A DNA stretch of 64,000 nt from positions 7,626,001 through 7,690,000 of the forward strand of contig NC_079889.1 in the NCBI RefSeq assembly GCF_029227915.1, in the 5' to 3' direction. The position numbers were made by a program, and so were the translations under genes. Position 1 is the first letter of the stretch. Every line of letters starts with the position of its first letter. The notes under the pieces are model-generated. The model made no database searches and was not told where the DNA came from. It worked only from the letters and a program-made list of their open reading frames with translations. Of the stretch, positions 32,945 to 43,941 are shown piece after piece. This DNA is from Hydractinia symbiolongicarpus. Lineage: Eukaryota; Cnidaria; Hydrozoa; Anthoathecata; Hydractiniidae.

Positions 32945-34180
32945 TACACAAGGTTATCATTACGTCGATATATTGATGTAACATCAAACGTACTCACATT
33001 TTTCTTGGATTATAAACGGAACAACGAAATATTTCTTATTTACAGTACTATTTGGGTTATCATCAGAAAATATACTTCAATCACTAATAGCTTTTCGACA
33101 ATACCTTGGAATTCAAATTTGTGTTTATCTAGACAACGGGGCTGGAGTTAAGTCTCTTGAACAAAAAGGTGTACAGCATCCAAAAATTATTTGATCATCT
33201 CTGTGTACAGCAGGCTTTGTAGAAAATATCGAAAATCCTTCTGATTGCCTTCACAAATACTAAAATATTCTACTTACTTTCTGTCAAAACTTTACACATC
33301 AGTTAAAAAATTCGCACAATTAACAGGAGAAATTATATCAACGACATTTGTCCATGGAGACAACGTGAGGCGAAAAACGCGCTTTCAATATATAGTTATA
33401 GAGCAATCTTGGGATTCGACTACTTTTCTGGCGAGGTAATTTACATCGACTAAGCTCTAAAGCATGCTTCATAACCCAAGAATGTCATTTAGAAATATTC
33501 TCTGAGTGTAGTCACAATTGCGTGTGAGCAATTCTTAACAATAAATTCGTTTGTCAAAAATTTCTCCATTAAGTTGAATACTTAGAAAACTCAACTTTGC
33601 GAGAACTTCACGCAATATGGTTCGCTTTGATGAGTTGCGCAAAAGAAATTCGCAACAATACATCACTTTGGTTTTGCAATAACTACTCAGCAATAAGGAT
33701 TGTACAAAAACAGGCAGTAATAAGATTGAATTACAGCTGTTTACTATAGATTATGGGAATTACTTCAAAAAATAACATTAATATAAAGCCGATATGGATA
33801 CTCCAAGAATAAAACACACACGAGCATATGAAATCTCGAGATTAAAGGACAAAGACCATTGACTTAGTCCTTGTTTGATGATAAGGAAAACCACAACGTA
33901 AAGGGAATTAACTTTAAGTATTACTGCCCTGGAAGCGAAGGAGTGAATGCATTCGGATAAAATTGGAAGGGAGAAAATTTTCTTCTCCCTCCAGTTACTG
34001 AAATTTCAAGATTAATAAAGAAAATTAAAAGAGAGAAAGTTAAAGGCACTCTAATAATACCAGCCTGGAAAAGTGAAGCATTTTGTCCCTTGCTTAGAGA
34101 GAAGAATATTCTTAAAAGATATGTAAAAAGTGCTAAGGAGCGAGGCGACAAAAACCTCTTAGAAAAAGAAAAAAGCAGCT
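32945..34180 (+). pseudogene. DIRS-like reverse transcriptase and RNase H, multiply broken
   Basis: Reverse transcriptase pieces: GYHYVDI, then a stop, HQTYSHFSW, KYFLFTVLFGLSS, and ICVYLDNGAG near 33120, where the expected catalytic YLDD has become YLDN. RNase H pieces: STLRELHAIWFALMS (33594-33640) and a downstream WFCNNYSAIRIVQ (normally WFTDN-like, the Asp lost). The distal block at 33930-34110 has YYCPGSEGVNAF, one stop, NWKGENFLLPP and KGTLIIPAWKSEAF. Many stops and shifts and two catalytic substitutions make it inactive. Confidence 0.7.
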
Positions 34181-34345
34181 TTTCAATTTAAGGATATGAA
34201 AAAAGATTTATAATATGATATTATAACGCGGTTCTCTATTAAATAAATTTCTACACCACGGCCTAATAAAAGAAATAGCGTCGTACACTGTACACCAAAA
34301 ATTTGTTGAATAAAAATAGTTGTCGTACCAAGAATTTGTGGAATA

Positions 34346-34870
34346 CAGTGGACTATCTATAACTCGAACAGCCACGGGGAATCGGAAACCGTTCGAGTTA
34401 TAGAGAGGTTCGGGTAATAGAGACGCTTTGTATTTTATTTCGCAGGACTTGTTTTCTGCTTTACGTTTTGTCCCAGCAACAGACGCCATGATTGTAAACT
34501 CCAATACCAAAGAATCTTGTTTACGTTTTCTTCGAATGACATTCGAATCATTTAAGACCCCTCACACATGCAGATATGAAACATTCGAATCACTTAAGAC
34601 TCTATTTACGTTTACAGAGCCAAAAAAATACAAAAAAACTGTTTGTGCCATAAAAAGTTCTAGATACATGTTGCAACGTTCGAGTTATAGAGAGGAAATA
34701 CCCCAAGAGACCAAAAAACGTTAGAGTTAAGGAGAGATTCGAGTGATAGGGGTTCAAGTAATAGAGAGTTTTTTATGAGAGTTTTTTAGGAAGTTCCCAC
34801 CGTGCCAGTGAAATCGTTCGAGTAAAGGAGAGAGTTTAGTTATAGGGGTTCGACTTATAGAGAGTCACTG
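34346..34870. mobile_element. Tigger/pogo-like MITE with TA target duplication
   Basis: Left end CAGTGGACTATCTATAACTCGAAC at 34346; right end is the inverted CAGTGACTCTCTATAAGTCGAAC finishing at 34870. Both are flanked by TA. Additional internal copies of TTCGAGTTATAGAGAG lie near each end. On the minus strand ATG at 34487-34489 begins MASVAGTKRKA, like the start of CENP-B/pogo-type transposases, and breaks off after about 22 codons, showing descent from an autonomous pogo element. It lies inside the DIRS copy, so it is the younger insertion. Confidence 0.85.
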
Positions 34871-35230
34871 TAATAAAAATAACGAAAATAGAATACTTGG
34901 TAGAAATCGGGCTATCTAAACTTGTAGTGGAAGTTGCCAAAAAAACAGTGGGACAAGTAAAAAACATTTGAAACGTTTGACTGGAAATTCACGAAAGTGG
35001 TTGTTAGCTGCGAGAAGTGTTACCCCACTAGCAAAAAATATAATTGTTATTTTAAAAAATAATGTTCTTCGTTCCCGGAAATTCCGCCCTTTCCCTCTGA
35101 GGCAAAGTTCGTGATTTTATATCTGGCCAGTTTGATTAAGTCTGGTTAATCCTTATCCGTAATCGAAGGTTTATTCTACGCAATAAAATATTACCATAAC
35201 TAATGCGACCAAAATCCATGCAATTCGAAA

Positions 35231-35886
35231 ATGTGCAAAGCTGTCTTAGAAGCCGCCAAAATAATTACTCATAAAACAGTTAACCAGAAAGCCCAGAATA
35301 CCATGGAACCAATCAACAGAATATATGATGTTTTAGACGGGACAAATTCTCCTTACTTGATATTTATCTTGATATTTTCTGGATTGTTGTGGTATAACGG
35401 GCTAACCTTTCTCAAAAGATCTGATTTTGTACTTCAAGATACGCACATCGAAATCTTCATTAAAGATCAAAACAGATATCTAGCCATTGGTTGTTTTTAG
35501 GCAAGTTAGGGTCAACTATCTCCAGTGAAGCCACTTAAGAGATGCTTCAAGACAGCAAAAATAGACAAGGATTCAGAAGAATTAGGTAACTTACGTCCAC
35601 AAAACAACACGTGTTACGTAAAACAAAAACACCCATATCCTACACTACAGCCAGATCCCCCATTACAGCCAGTTCTTACACTACAGCCAGATCCTACACT
35701 ACAGCCAGACAGACCGTTTTAGAATCAATAAAGTTAATAGGAATGAACCCAGAAAGATATGGACTCCACAGTTTGAGAGCAGGAGGAGTCACACGAGGAA
35801 AATCTCGAAGTTACGGTGGGTGGAGATCAGACCGAGCGACGAACGGTTATATTAATGACAGTGTGAATACATATCTTCAAATTTAG
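35231..35886 (+). pseudogene. DIRS-like tyrosine recombinase, broken
   Basis: The N part (35231-35500) has EAAKIITHKTVNQK and ends near DTHIEIFIKDQNRY; the catalytic first Arg region reads FSGLLWYNGLTFLKRSD, where an LR..EL motif is expected, so the Arg is lost. A frame change and an 18-bp tandem repeat (35639-35710) separate it from the C part (35713-35886), which carries YGLHSLRAGG (the H-x-x-R box) and GWRSDRATNGYIND (a W/H region followed by the candidate nucleophile Tyr). Tyrosine recombinases integrate circular DIRS cDNA. The copy is inactive. Confidence 0.7.
35639..35710. repeat. 18-bp tandem repeat, four copies
   Basis: CCTACACTACAGCCAGAT-type units repeated four times with minor changes, inside the broken recombinase. 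Confidence 0.85.
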
Positions 35887-35889
35887 TGC

Positions 35890-38800
35890 TTTTAACCCCT
35901 TCCCCACTGTGATTTAAACATCTTACTAGACTGACTTTACTACCAGAAAAAAGATTATATATATTTAAAAATATAGTTATTTTCGTTTAAATCTATGAAT
36001 TAGAAAATAACGAAATATAATCGTCTGGACGGACTACTGACTAGGCGCTCAATTGCTTGCTTTACATTTTTAATTCTAACTGAAATTTTTTGTATCAGTA
36101 CCAAAAAATTCCGTGCTGTTTGTCACATGTGTTGCGCAAATTTATTTCTTAAATAGCAATAACTGGGACTGCTCATTCTGTCACCATACTGCTGGTTGGC
36201 TACTGGTTCCGGTCGTTCTGTCACCATACTGCTGGTTGGCTGCTGGTTCTTGTCGTTCTGTGAAGACTGGTGTTACCTGTTTTAGTCATTGTGCGGTAAA
36301 CTCATGTTTTACATGTTTTGCATATTTTGACTTGAAATCCCATATACGAAGATATATTTTTAGAGACAATGAGAGCAAAATTTGTAAGTTTAAGTTACAT
36401 CCAATTGAAAAACACCACAGCGAAAAAAAATTGCCGACGTAAATTAAATATTTTTGCTTGCATTTTCGTTGGACATTACCGAGTGCCGCGGGAATTAAAA
36501 TCAAAACAAAGTCAAAAATTTAAACAACCAACTGTATTGTAAAATTGTAGCGAAACGTCGCAGCAGCGGAAATAGGGGAAAGGATAACTGTCTTTCGTTT
36601 TCTATCTTTCTCGTTTTTAAAAAAGGAAAAACGAACGTAAATACATTTTTTTCCTCATGTGTTTATTGATTTCTTATCTTTATTCAAGTACTGAAAAGTT
36701 ATGCTTCAAATATAAACACTTATAGGATTTTATTTCAAAGAATCAGCTAATTGTGAAAACAATACATATGCTTTTTTATAAGAACCTTGGTAATAAGAAC
36801 GTCAAAGCTGAGATTGTGAGAACAGTTAAGAACATTAAAACGTACTTAACCTGAACTCCTATAGATTAAAAATAGAATAATAGATTATAGAACAGAATAA
36901 TACTTTCGCGCAGCATGGTTTGCTAAAAACTTTATTTCTTTTATTAACGGTTCCTGATATGACTGCTTTAGAATGTAATATCTTCCCTGAGTGCCCTGGG
37001 TGGTGGGTCCTCCTTCAGAGTCCTCGGTCCTGAATTCTCCTTCTGAATCCCGGGTCCTGAATCTCGGTTTTCCGGTATGTCCTGCTAAAATCATGCAAAT
37101 GCAAAGCTAGCTGCTTGTTATTTGTAAATAAAACCTTTGAATAAAAATAAGTTTTTGTAAGACTTGATCAATGCATGTGTTTCTACCATAACAAACAATG
37201 CGGAGAAGGCGCGTCACTAGATTCCAGCTCATTTTGTGCGTTTCTCGCAAAACGACTAATTGCTGGTTCATTCAGTAGAGAATTCCGACAATTTTACTTG
37301 TAAAAGATTAAGAAAATAATCAGGTTTTCCACTTAATTCCGACAAAGTTAATTGGTTAAAGAGCTCTCAGGGGTTTACCCTCGCCTTCGAAATAATTTAC
37401 CTGCACAATTTTCAAGAGAATCAGCTGGAGAAAAAGCTCGAACGTCAAGCAGCCATATTTGTTGTTGTCATATGTATAGAAAAAACAAATGTGTTTTTTT
37501 CGAGAAATACCGGACGATATATGAATCCTTCAAAGATGTACGAGGGTAACGGTTTATTCTTCACTTCACTAAATAATCTTTAAATGAAGGACGATGGCTA
37601 GCCAAAGTTTAAGGCCAAAATTCAACTGTAAATTTTCGGTGTCCCTTTAAATATACTCGGTGTATCATACCACGTCTTTTTTAAGTAAAAATGGCAGTCT
37701 TGAAAAATTCGTGCCTTTAAGAACTTTTTTTGTCAAAAAGCGAGTTGTGGCTAGTTATCTTATTTAAATGGTATATCAAAAACTTAGCAGTATACTATGT
37801 TATTTCTGTTTAGGTTTCAGGAGCTGCTCCAAACTTGTCATGGAGGGTATAGCTATAGGGTGCCGATAAGCTGCATACGCCGTAAAAAGTGCGGGCGTTT
37901 TCGGGCGAGTTCGGCGTTTTAAAAAAAATCAGGTATTTGCCCGAAAAACCCCGAAGAGACCCGAACAATGCCCGAAAAAGAAAAGAAAAACAGACACTAA
38001 TGATTCAAAAAACTATAAAAATTAAAATAACTTACTATGTGGTAGCAAAGTTCTTAAAAGAACTTTTTTTAATAGTTTAAAATAAGATTTACTTGATAAA
38101 TAACTTATATATATACTTTATAACTCCTTTATCTTCAAGCGCCTTCTTCCAACTATCGTCCGCATGGTATGTTACAAGGAATTGCATTTCGGGATTTCAC
38201 ACACTTTTCATTTCAAACACACGTTTTACAAACTCAGTATAGAGGTAGAAAACCTTGATCAGCTACACAGCGTTAGAAAACCAGATCAGCATTACCAGGA
38301 CCGTTGTATGAAAATTCGAATGACTATGTTTTTAACACAAACATGTATGTGTATGCAATCCAAGCTACTGATTTTTTAAAAAAATCTACAAGTCATACCA
38401 GATGAAAATATTGATTAACAGTGAAGATAATTATCGATATACACCAGACATGTTGAGTTTTATTATGTTTTGGACAAAAGTATTGTCTTGAAAGATCCAT
38501 TTTTAATCAGTGCTAGCTAAATCAAGTTATACAAACATTTTCGAGATAGCTATACACAAAATACCAACACATAACAGTTTTTAATTGAAATGGAAATGGA
38601 TTGATAATATTTTATTGAAACAGGATGAACGGTGCGACACCTGGAAAGTTAGAAAGTTTGCTTTAGTCGTATATATTTGTTCTTATAAAAATGTTATTAG
38701 TATGTACTGTAGCAAAGCTTGATATACACTTTTTTGATCTTTGGCTTTACCTTGAGTTGTTTTTGATATGTTTAGCTTGAAATTGTTCTTATGTTTCTAT

Positions 38801-40183
38801 ATTTTGAGCATTATAAATTTATTTTGTTGTACGTATGTTGCAAGTATTTGCAATGTAACATCACGTTTATAAGTATATACACGTTTCGAATAATGTAACA
38901 ATTGATTCAGTGAAAATATTTCCATGAAAGTTGTTCTTCATGTTTTCGAGTATGTGTTTGTGTTTTTTAAGAGTCTTATTAATAAAACTTCAGCTCTCTC
39001 TATGTTCTTATTGTTTTCTTATTTTTCAACCATTCTCAGCGTAATTGTTTTTAATTTTAAGTATATTTCTTTACGACAATTTTCTTTGGTGTATTGCAAA
39101 ATCGTTTTAACGAGTCTAAATTATGCTAACACATGCAGTTAATTATTACAAAATATTAAATTTTGCGAACATTTATCAACCCTGAGTGGGCGAAATAACA
39201 ATCGAAACGTTTTCTTTGACATGATTGGATCAGGGAAAACAACCAGCTTCGGGAACTTTAAATTTTCATAAATGCACCACCTGCTTCAGGGACGCGCCTA
39301 CTACAATAGCTTGAATAGCCGTTGTGTTTTTTTCTCTTTTAATAATATCTCTAGGTTATATCTCTACAAAACAACGTAATAGAACCTTGTCTCCCTTTAA
39401 GTACCTCATGAACTTCTTTATCATAATGTAAACATTGTCTGAGATCAGCGACAGTTTAATAAACACTAAACTTCAAGTAAAAACAGCGTCTAGTTTACTC
39501 TGTTAAAAGTCCATTGTAATAAAATTAAGATCCGGTGCACATCATTCTCACTGGATTTGGCTTTTTATGCAATGAGATACCTGGGAATTTCTAAGAAAAG
39601 GGAAAGTACAAGTTTAAGTATTAAAGGAGAAGCAAACAAAAAACTTTTTTGTGGCAGCCACAAAATAAATTTTAGGCGAGGTAGCAAAAATTAAGGAACG
39701 TCTAAATCCCAAGTTTTAATAAAATAACTACTATAACGACACACAACTATGTTTCATAAATAAATATCCATATTCCTTCCTAAGAACATTTTTACAAAGT
39801 TTTTATGGCTGTGTGGGTAAAAAAGAAGCAACTTTAAGATGTACTTGGTATAATCTTAGTATAATAATGTGTTGTTGTGCTGCAAAGTTTTAAGCCAAAA
39901 ATTCACCTTTTTAAACAAGCAGCTTTAATTTATTACCTCCTTAATATAAAAACAGCAAATCTTTCAGCAAAACCATTTTTTACCTGATTTGATGCTAACT
40001 AAGTATTAAAACTATACAATTGTCAAGATTTTTACGAGATATTCCACACCAGCGGACATGGTCTTTGAAATTATCTCAGGCATCATGAATTTTCAATCAG
40101 CAACCGTGCCGCGGCTATTCTCCTCTCCTTTAATCTGTAAAGACTTTTCTAGAAAAGCGATAAATAATTCCCAATTTCCACAA
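35890..40183. other. Intergenic, minor repeats only
   Basis: No supported gene. Contains two copies of a 41-bp unit (TTCTGTCACCATACTGCTGGTTGGCT..., 36176-36258), a degenerate GGTCCTGAAT/TCTGAATCCC minisatellite (36985-37075), and CCCGAAAA-type imperfect repeats near 37890-37980. Open frames are short and featureless. Confidence 0.4.
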
Positions 40184-40278
40184 GGGAATTTCCTTATATA
40201 CAAAAGCACTATGTAATCTCCTTTGACATACAATCACTAACATAAGAAAAAAGAAATAAAGAAGGAATACAAGTAAGT
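40184..40278 (+). promoter_or_regulatory. Candidate promoter and 5' UTR exon of the cGAS-like gene
   Basis: GGGAATTTCC (40184-40193) is a perfect NF-kB consensus and runs into CTTATATAC, a TATA-like box. About 70 bp downstream is ACAA|GTAAGT (donor at 40273), which could splice to the acceptor TTTTCTAG at 41216, just 8 bp before the gene's ATG. The acceptor and 8-bp leader are conserved in the dead copy (17565). All of this is inference from short motifs. Confidence 0.3.
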
Positions 40279-40589
40279 AATGTAATGTGTTTTAAATTCT
40301 TGATAATAGAATATAATTCTTATTTTTATAGAAAATTTATGCAATTTTACGCCCTAAATTCCTGTTTTAATTTTTTCTAGTACTCAAGTTTAATAAAAGT
40401 TTAATTGGCGGGAATAATGTGTATTTTTCATTACCATTATTCCATAATTACACCCGTACTTCATCCGTAGAGTAAATAATTTGCTGACGGCGAGCCGTTT
40501 TTCCGAAACAACTAGTCTCTTCATTATTAATAGCCAAATTATATGTGTTTGCCCACAAAAAACACGTAGTGCTACGGAAACACGAAATG

Positions 40590-40631
40590 TGACGGGCGAA
40601 TTCCTGGATTTATCTCCGGGCTACCGACTAG
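40590..40631 (+). mobile_element. Helitron 3'-end remnant
   Basis: CTGGATTTATCTCCGGGCTACCGACTAG, ending at 40631, resembles the GTGGATTTTTCCACGGGCTTTATCGACTAG ends seen elsewhere here. It lies in the putative first intron of the cGAS-like gene. The 5' end was not found. Confidence 0.45.
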
Positions 40632-41224
40632 TCTATATAGATGACTTCCCGTGGATTGATTTTCTTGCTTGCGATCAATTTATTAATAATCTTTTTTAGC
40701 TCAAAAATATAAAACATTGGTGTATTTTCGTTTTAATAGTTCTGAATAGTGAGATAAAATAGTTAATGTTAACTGGACATTTTTGTAAAAGTTACAAACA
40801 ATCTCACAAAGGTATATTTAATATAACGACTGGCGCTAGTCGATAACCAAATTACTTTTCATTGTAAGAGTATTTAAGTAAATACGGGGATTTTATTTAA
40901 AGATAAAAAAAAACCTCGTAACGTGAGCCAAAAAACAAAATATATCTACTGAGGAAGGTTTTTGTTATATTTTGATTCGTATTTCAACTAATCCGGTTTG
41001 TCTCTCAATAACCGAAATTCCCGTGCCTGGGCTTAAGTTACACAAACTAAAAGTGACTATGCAAACAAACAAATGCTAAAATACTAATCTCAAAGTAAGA
41101 ATATCTCTAGGGGTTTACCCTGTAGTTGGATTTAAAAGTTTTTCTCTCTATGTTATGTATCCATGTTATTTGTTTATAAACCTTTAACCTTCTGTCTTGA
41201 ACATAATATTTTCTAGATTAAAAT

Positions 41225-43941
41225 ATGTACGACTGTAAATATTGTGACAGAGAACTTGACACTAAATTGTCTCGTGTTCAACATGAAGAGTCTTGTCATG
41301 TTGATGAAGAAGAGTGTGTGTGTGATGACTGTGGTAATGAGTTTGATAGATGGTCCAGTTTGATGCAGCATCTGATACATGCTCATGATTACAATGATGA
41401 AGATTTTGATTCCGATGGTAGAATCGGTGATGAGGTGAACATTTAAAACTAGGTCCTATGCGAAACCATTTTGAATTTAGCTATAGTAAATCATGTTATG
41501 TAGATTATCATTTTTTTATAGGTTTATACTTGCCCATTTCCATATTGCGGGAGGGAATGTGACACCGAATTGGCCTTGGTACAGCATTGTGAAACTTTTC
41601 ATGGAAAAAGTCAAAGCATTCATTGTCCTGAATGCAGAAGATGGTTTCAAAAGGAGTCTAGTATGATGCAACATTACCAATCTGTCCATGATGATTGCGC
41701 AACCGACCAAACTGACACCGAAGAGGATAATGGCACTGATAGCAGTAACACGAGTGAAACTGAAAGCGAAAGTGAGGAAAGTTTGGAAGGATACTTGCGT
41801 GAGCGTGTGTCTCGCATCAATGTGACATTAACAGATAGAAGGAAATCTCGTCAGGTGGTGCAGAGAATTTTGGATCAGTTGGGTGGTTGTTTGGATTATT
41901 ATGGAAGTGTCTTCAAAAAGCAATTCATCAAGTCGGGAAGTTATGCAACTAATACAAAGATTACCAAAGCTGATGAATTTGATTTTGATGTACCATTGAA
42001 GTACTCGTTAGAAGAAATTCACATAAAGCGGAAAGGGCATGTTTACTACGATTTCCGAAAAAAACAAGCGGTAATATATCTTTGTTACGTTTATTTAAAA
42101 CCTGTTTTTCCAAGAAGCATGAAGCAATGCGCAACTTACTTTTCAATGTAATAAAGGTTAATTTTAATTGTGTGACAAAAAGAAAGTTTTATCTGGCTTT
42201 TCCACTCTATTTTGCGCTGTACAAAGTTCTTCTTTCGAAGATAACAGACTAGTGCTGTATTTCAAACCTAGAAACAATAACGATAAAAATGGGTGCGTTG
42301 TTGTTATAAACCTTAGGTTACAATTAAATAAGTAGAGAATATTGTTTGCCCATAGTAATTAAAGATGTGAAAAAGTTTTTTTTCTTGACGATGCTTCGTT
42401 AAAGCCTTTTTCTCTTTTTTATAGACTCTCAACTTGAACGTTCCTATGAGAGTCATACACACTAAAGATCACTCTGGTATTCCAAGCGGATATGTGGAAG
42501 TTCAAACCAATACAGGAGTAAGGATTATTCCAAGAAAAATACAAGAAGAGTTCTACAAGGATTTGCAATGCGCAGTGGATAATTTTGAGTGTATGTTTCG
42601 AAATACAGTTATATATCTTTATAGTTATTAGCCTTTCCACAACGGATGCAAACTCGTAAAAATGATCAATTTAATTATAAGAATTTTTAACCATTGCTAT
42701 TGTAGATGTGGACCTCCAAAAGAAAGCTCAAGGACCTGCTTTAACCTTAGTAATCCATCAACCAGGTTCTCATAACATAAGCGTTGATTTTTCACCATCA
42801 CTCGCCACAAATCAAGTAACTTTGAAAGATTTTAATTGGCCAAGACAGGAGACAAGAAAAGTATTGCCCAAAAATCTAATTAAGACTATCTTTGATGTTG
42901 GTTTGCACCTTGTACCAAAAAAATTAAAATTTTGGTACATATCTGTATCATATGCGGGAAGAGCATTGATGAATGGAATGGATTTGGAAGATTCCGGCTG
43001 TAGAAAGTCTTGCCACAAGTTATTAAAAGCTGACTTTCAAACATGGTTAGGTCAATCCAATCATCAACTATCTGGAATATCAACAATGATTTTTAAGGTG
43101 ACTATAAAGCTGATCAATACAGTGTAAATTTTCAGTGAAATATGATTTCTCTATATCTTTGTCAGGTGAAATTCAGGATAAAAAATGCTTTCATGAATCA
43201 GCTGTATAAGTTCAACGGACGTGTCTTGCCTTTACTACTTTGCTAGAAAAATAGCCTATTGATTATAAGACGAAATGAGTTATCTCAAATAGCGAATGTG
43301 ATATATTTTTAATGATTTCTGTGGATTTATCACGGGTTAACGACTAGTGAACTATTCTTATCTGGAACAGTCTTCCCTGAAAGTTTCCTAATAGTAGCTA
43401 ATTCAATGTAGTTTTTCTTTATAATTCATACTTTTTAGCTATTCATTGCTCAGTTGGCAAAATATTCACATTTAAAGAGCACCAACCTGATCTGTCCTAA
43501 ATCAACAAATTTTATACAGGCATATACACAAGGGTAGTTGTTATAGAAAAGTTAACTAGGATAATATACTTTTAAAGTCATTTCTTAAACATTATATCAG
43601 AAGCTTAGTTCGAGCTTTATTCTAAAAGAAGATAAGTTTCAGCTTGTGAACAAGAGAAATGTTATCCTTTAATATACAACCTTTTTATTTCTGTTCAATT
43701 TTTTTAGCATCAATTGTTCTGGATGAACGAAGACAACCCAAGTATGAATTGGTCGAGAGATCAATTGTCTAAAAGATATTTAGACATGCTACAAGATTTA
43801 AGCAGTCGATTAAGAAAGGGTGAAATTTATAATTACTTCAGAGATGTTGAGAACGTGTTGCAAGGGATGGACGAGGAGACGTTAAATCGGGTAGCAAATC
43901 TTGCAGATAAAAGAAGAAGGGAACTTTTAAACATGGATTAA
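41225..43941 (+). CDS. Zinc-finger/cGAS-like nucleotidyltransferase (cGLR candidate), five coding exons
   Basis: Exons 41225-41434, 41522-42070, 42425-42590, 42706-43097, 43708-43941; all introns GT..AG and all junctions in frame, giving 516 residues. Four C2H2 fingers: C4/C7/H20/H25, C33/C36/H49/H54, C74/C79/H92/H97 and C105/C108/H121/H126, then an acidic Ser-rich linker. The nucleotidyltransferase core follows: helix with RRKSRQVVQRILDQL, GS at 209-210, E222 and D224 in DEFDFD, and D336 in ISVDFSP. This is the metal-binding triad of the Mab-21/cGAS family. The C-terminal lobe has GCRKSC (406-411) and NEDNPSMNWSRDQL...NYF, closely paralleling the end of animal cGAS. The vertebrate zinc thumb is absent. 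The family senses nucleic acids and makes cyclic dinucleotides for STING; that function, and finger binding of DNA or RNA, are inferred. A polyadenylation-like AATAAA lies near 44230. Confidence 0.85.
43319..43347 (+). mobile_element. Helitron 3'-end remnant in intron 4
   Basis: GTGGATTTATCACGGGTTAACGACTAG ends at 43347 inside the last intron of the cGAS-like gene; it matches the conserved Helitron 3' hairpin and CTAG with a few changes. The 5' end is not visible. Confidence 0.5.

Larger units (their letters stand above)
31850..35890 (+). mobile_element. DIRS-like tyrosine-recombinase retroelement, decayed
   Basis: ORF1 (31995-32519), reverse transcriptase/RNase H (32945-34180) and tyrosine recombinase (35231-35886) occur in order on the plus strand, the layout of DIRS-type elements. 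A Tigger MITE is inserted between RNase H and recombinase. The split or inverted terminal repeats typical of DIRS were not identified, so the ends are approximate. A second, shorter relative lies at 7643-8500 in the opposite orientation. Confidence 0.65.
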
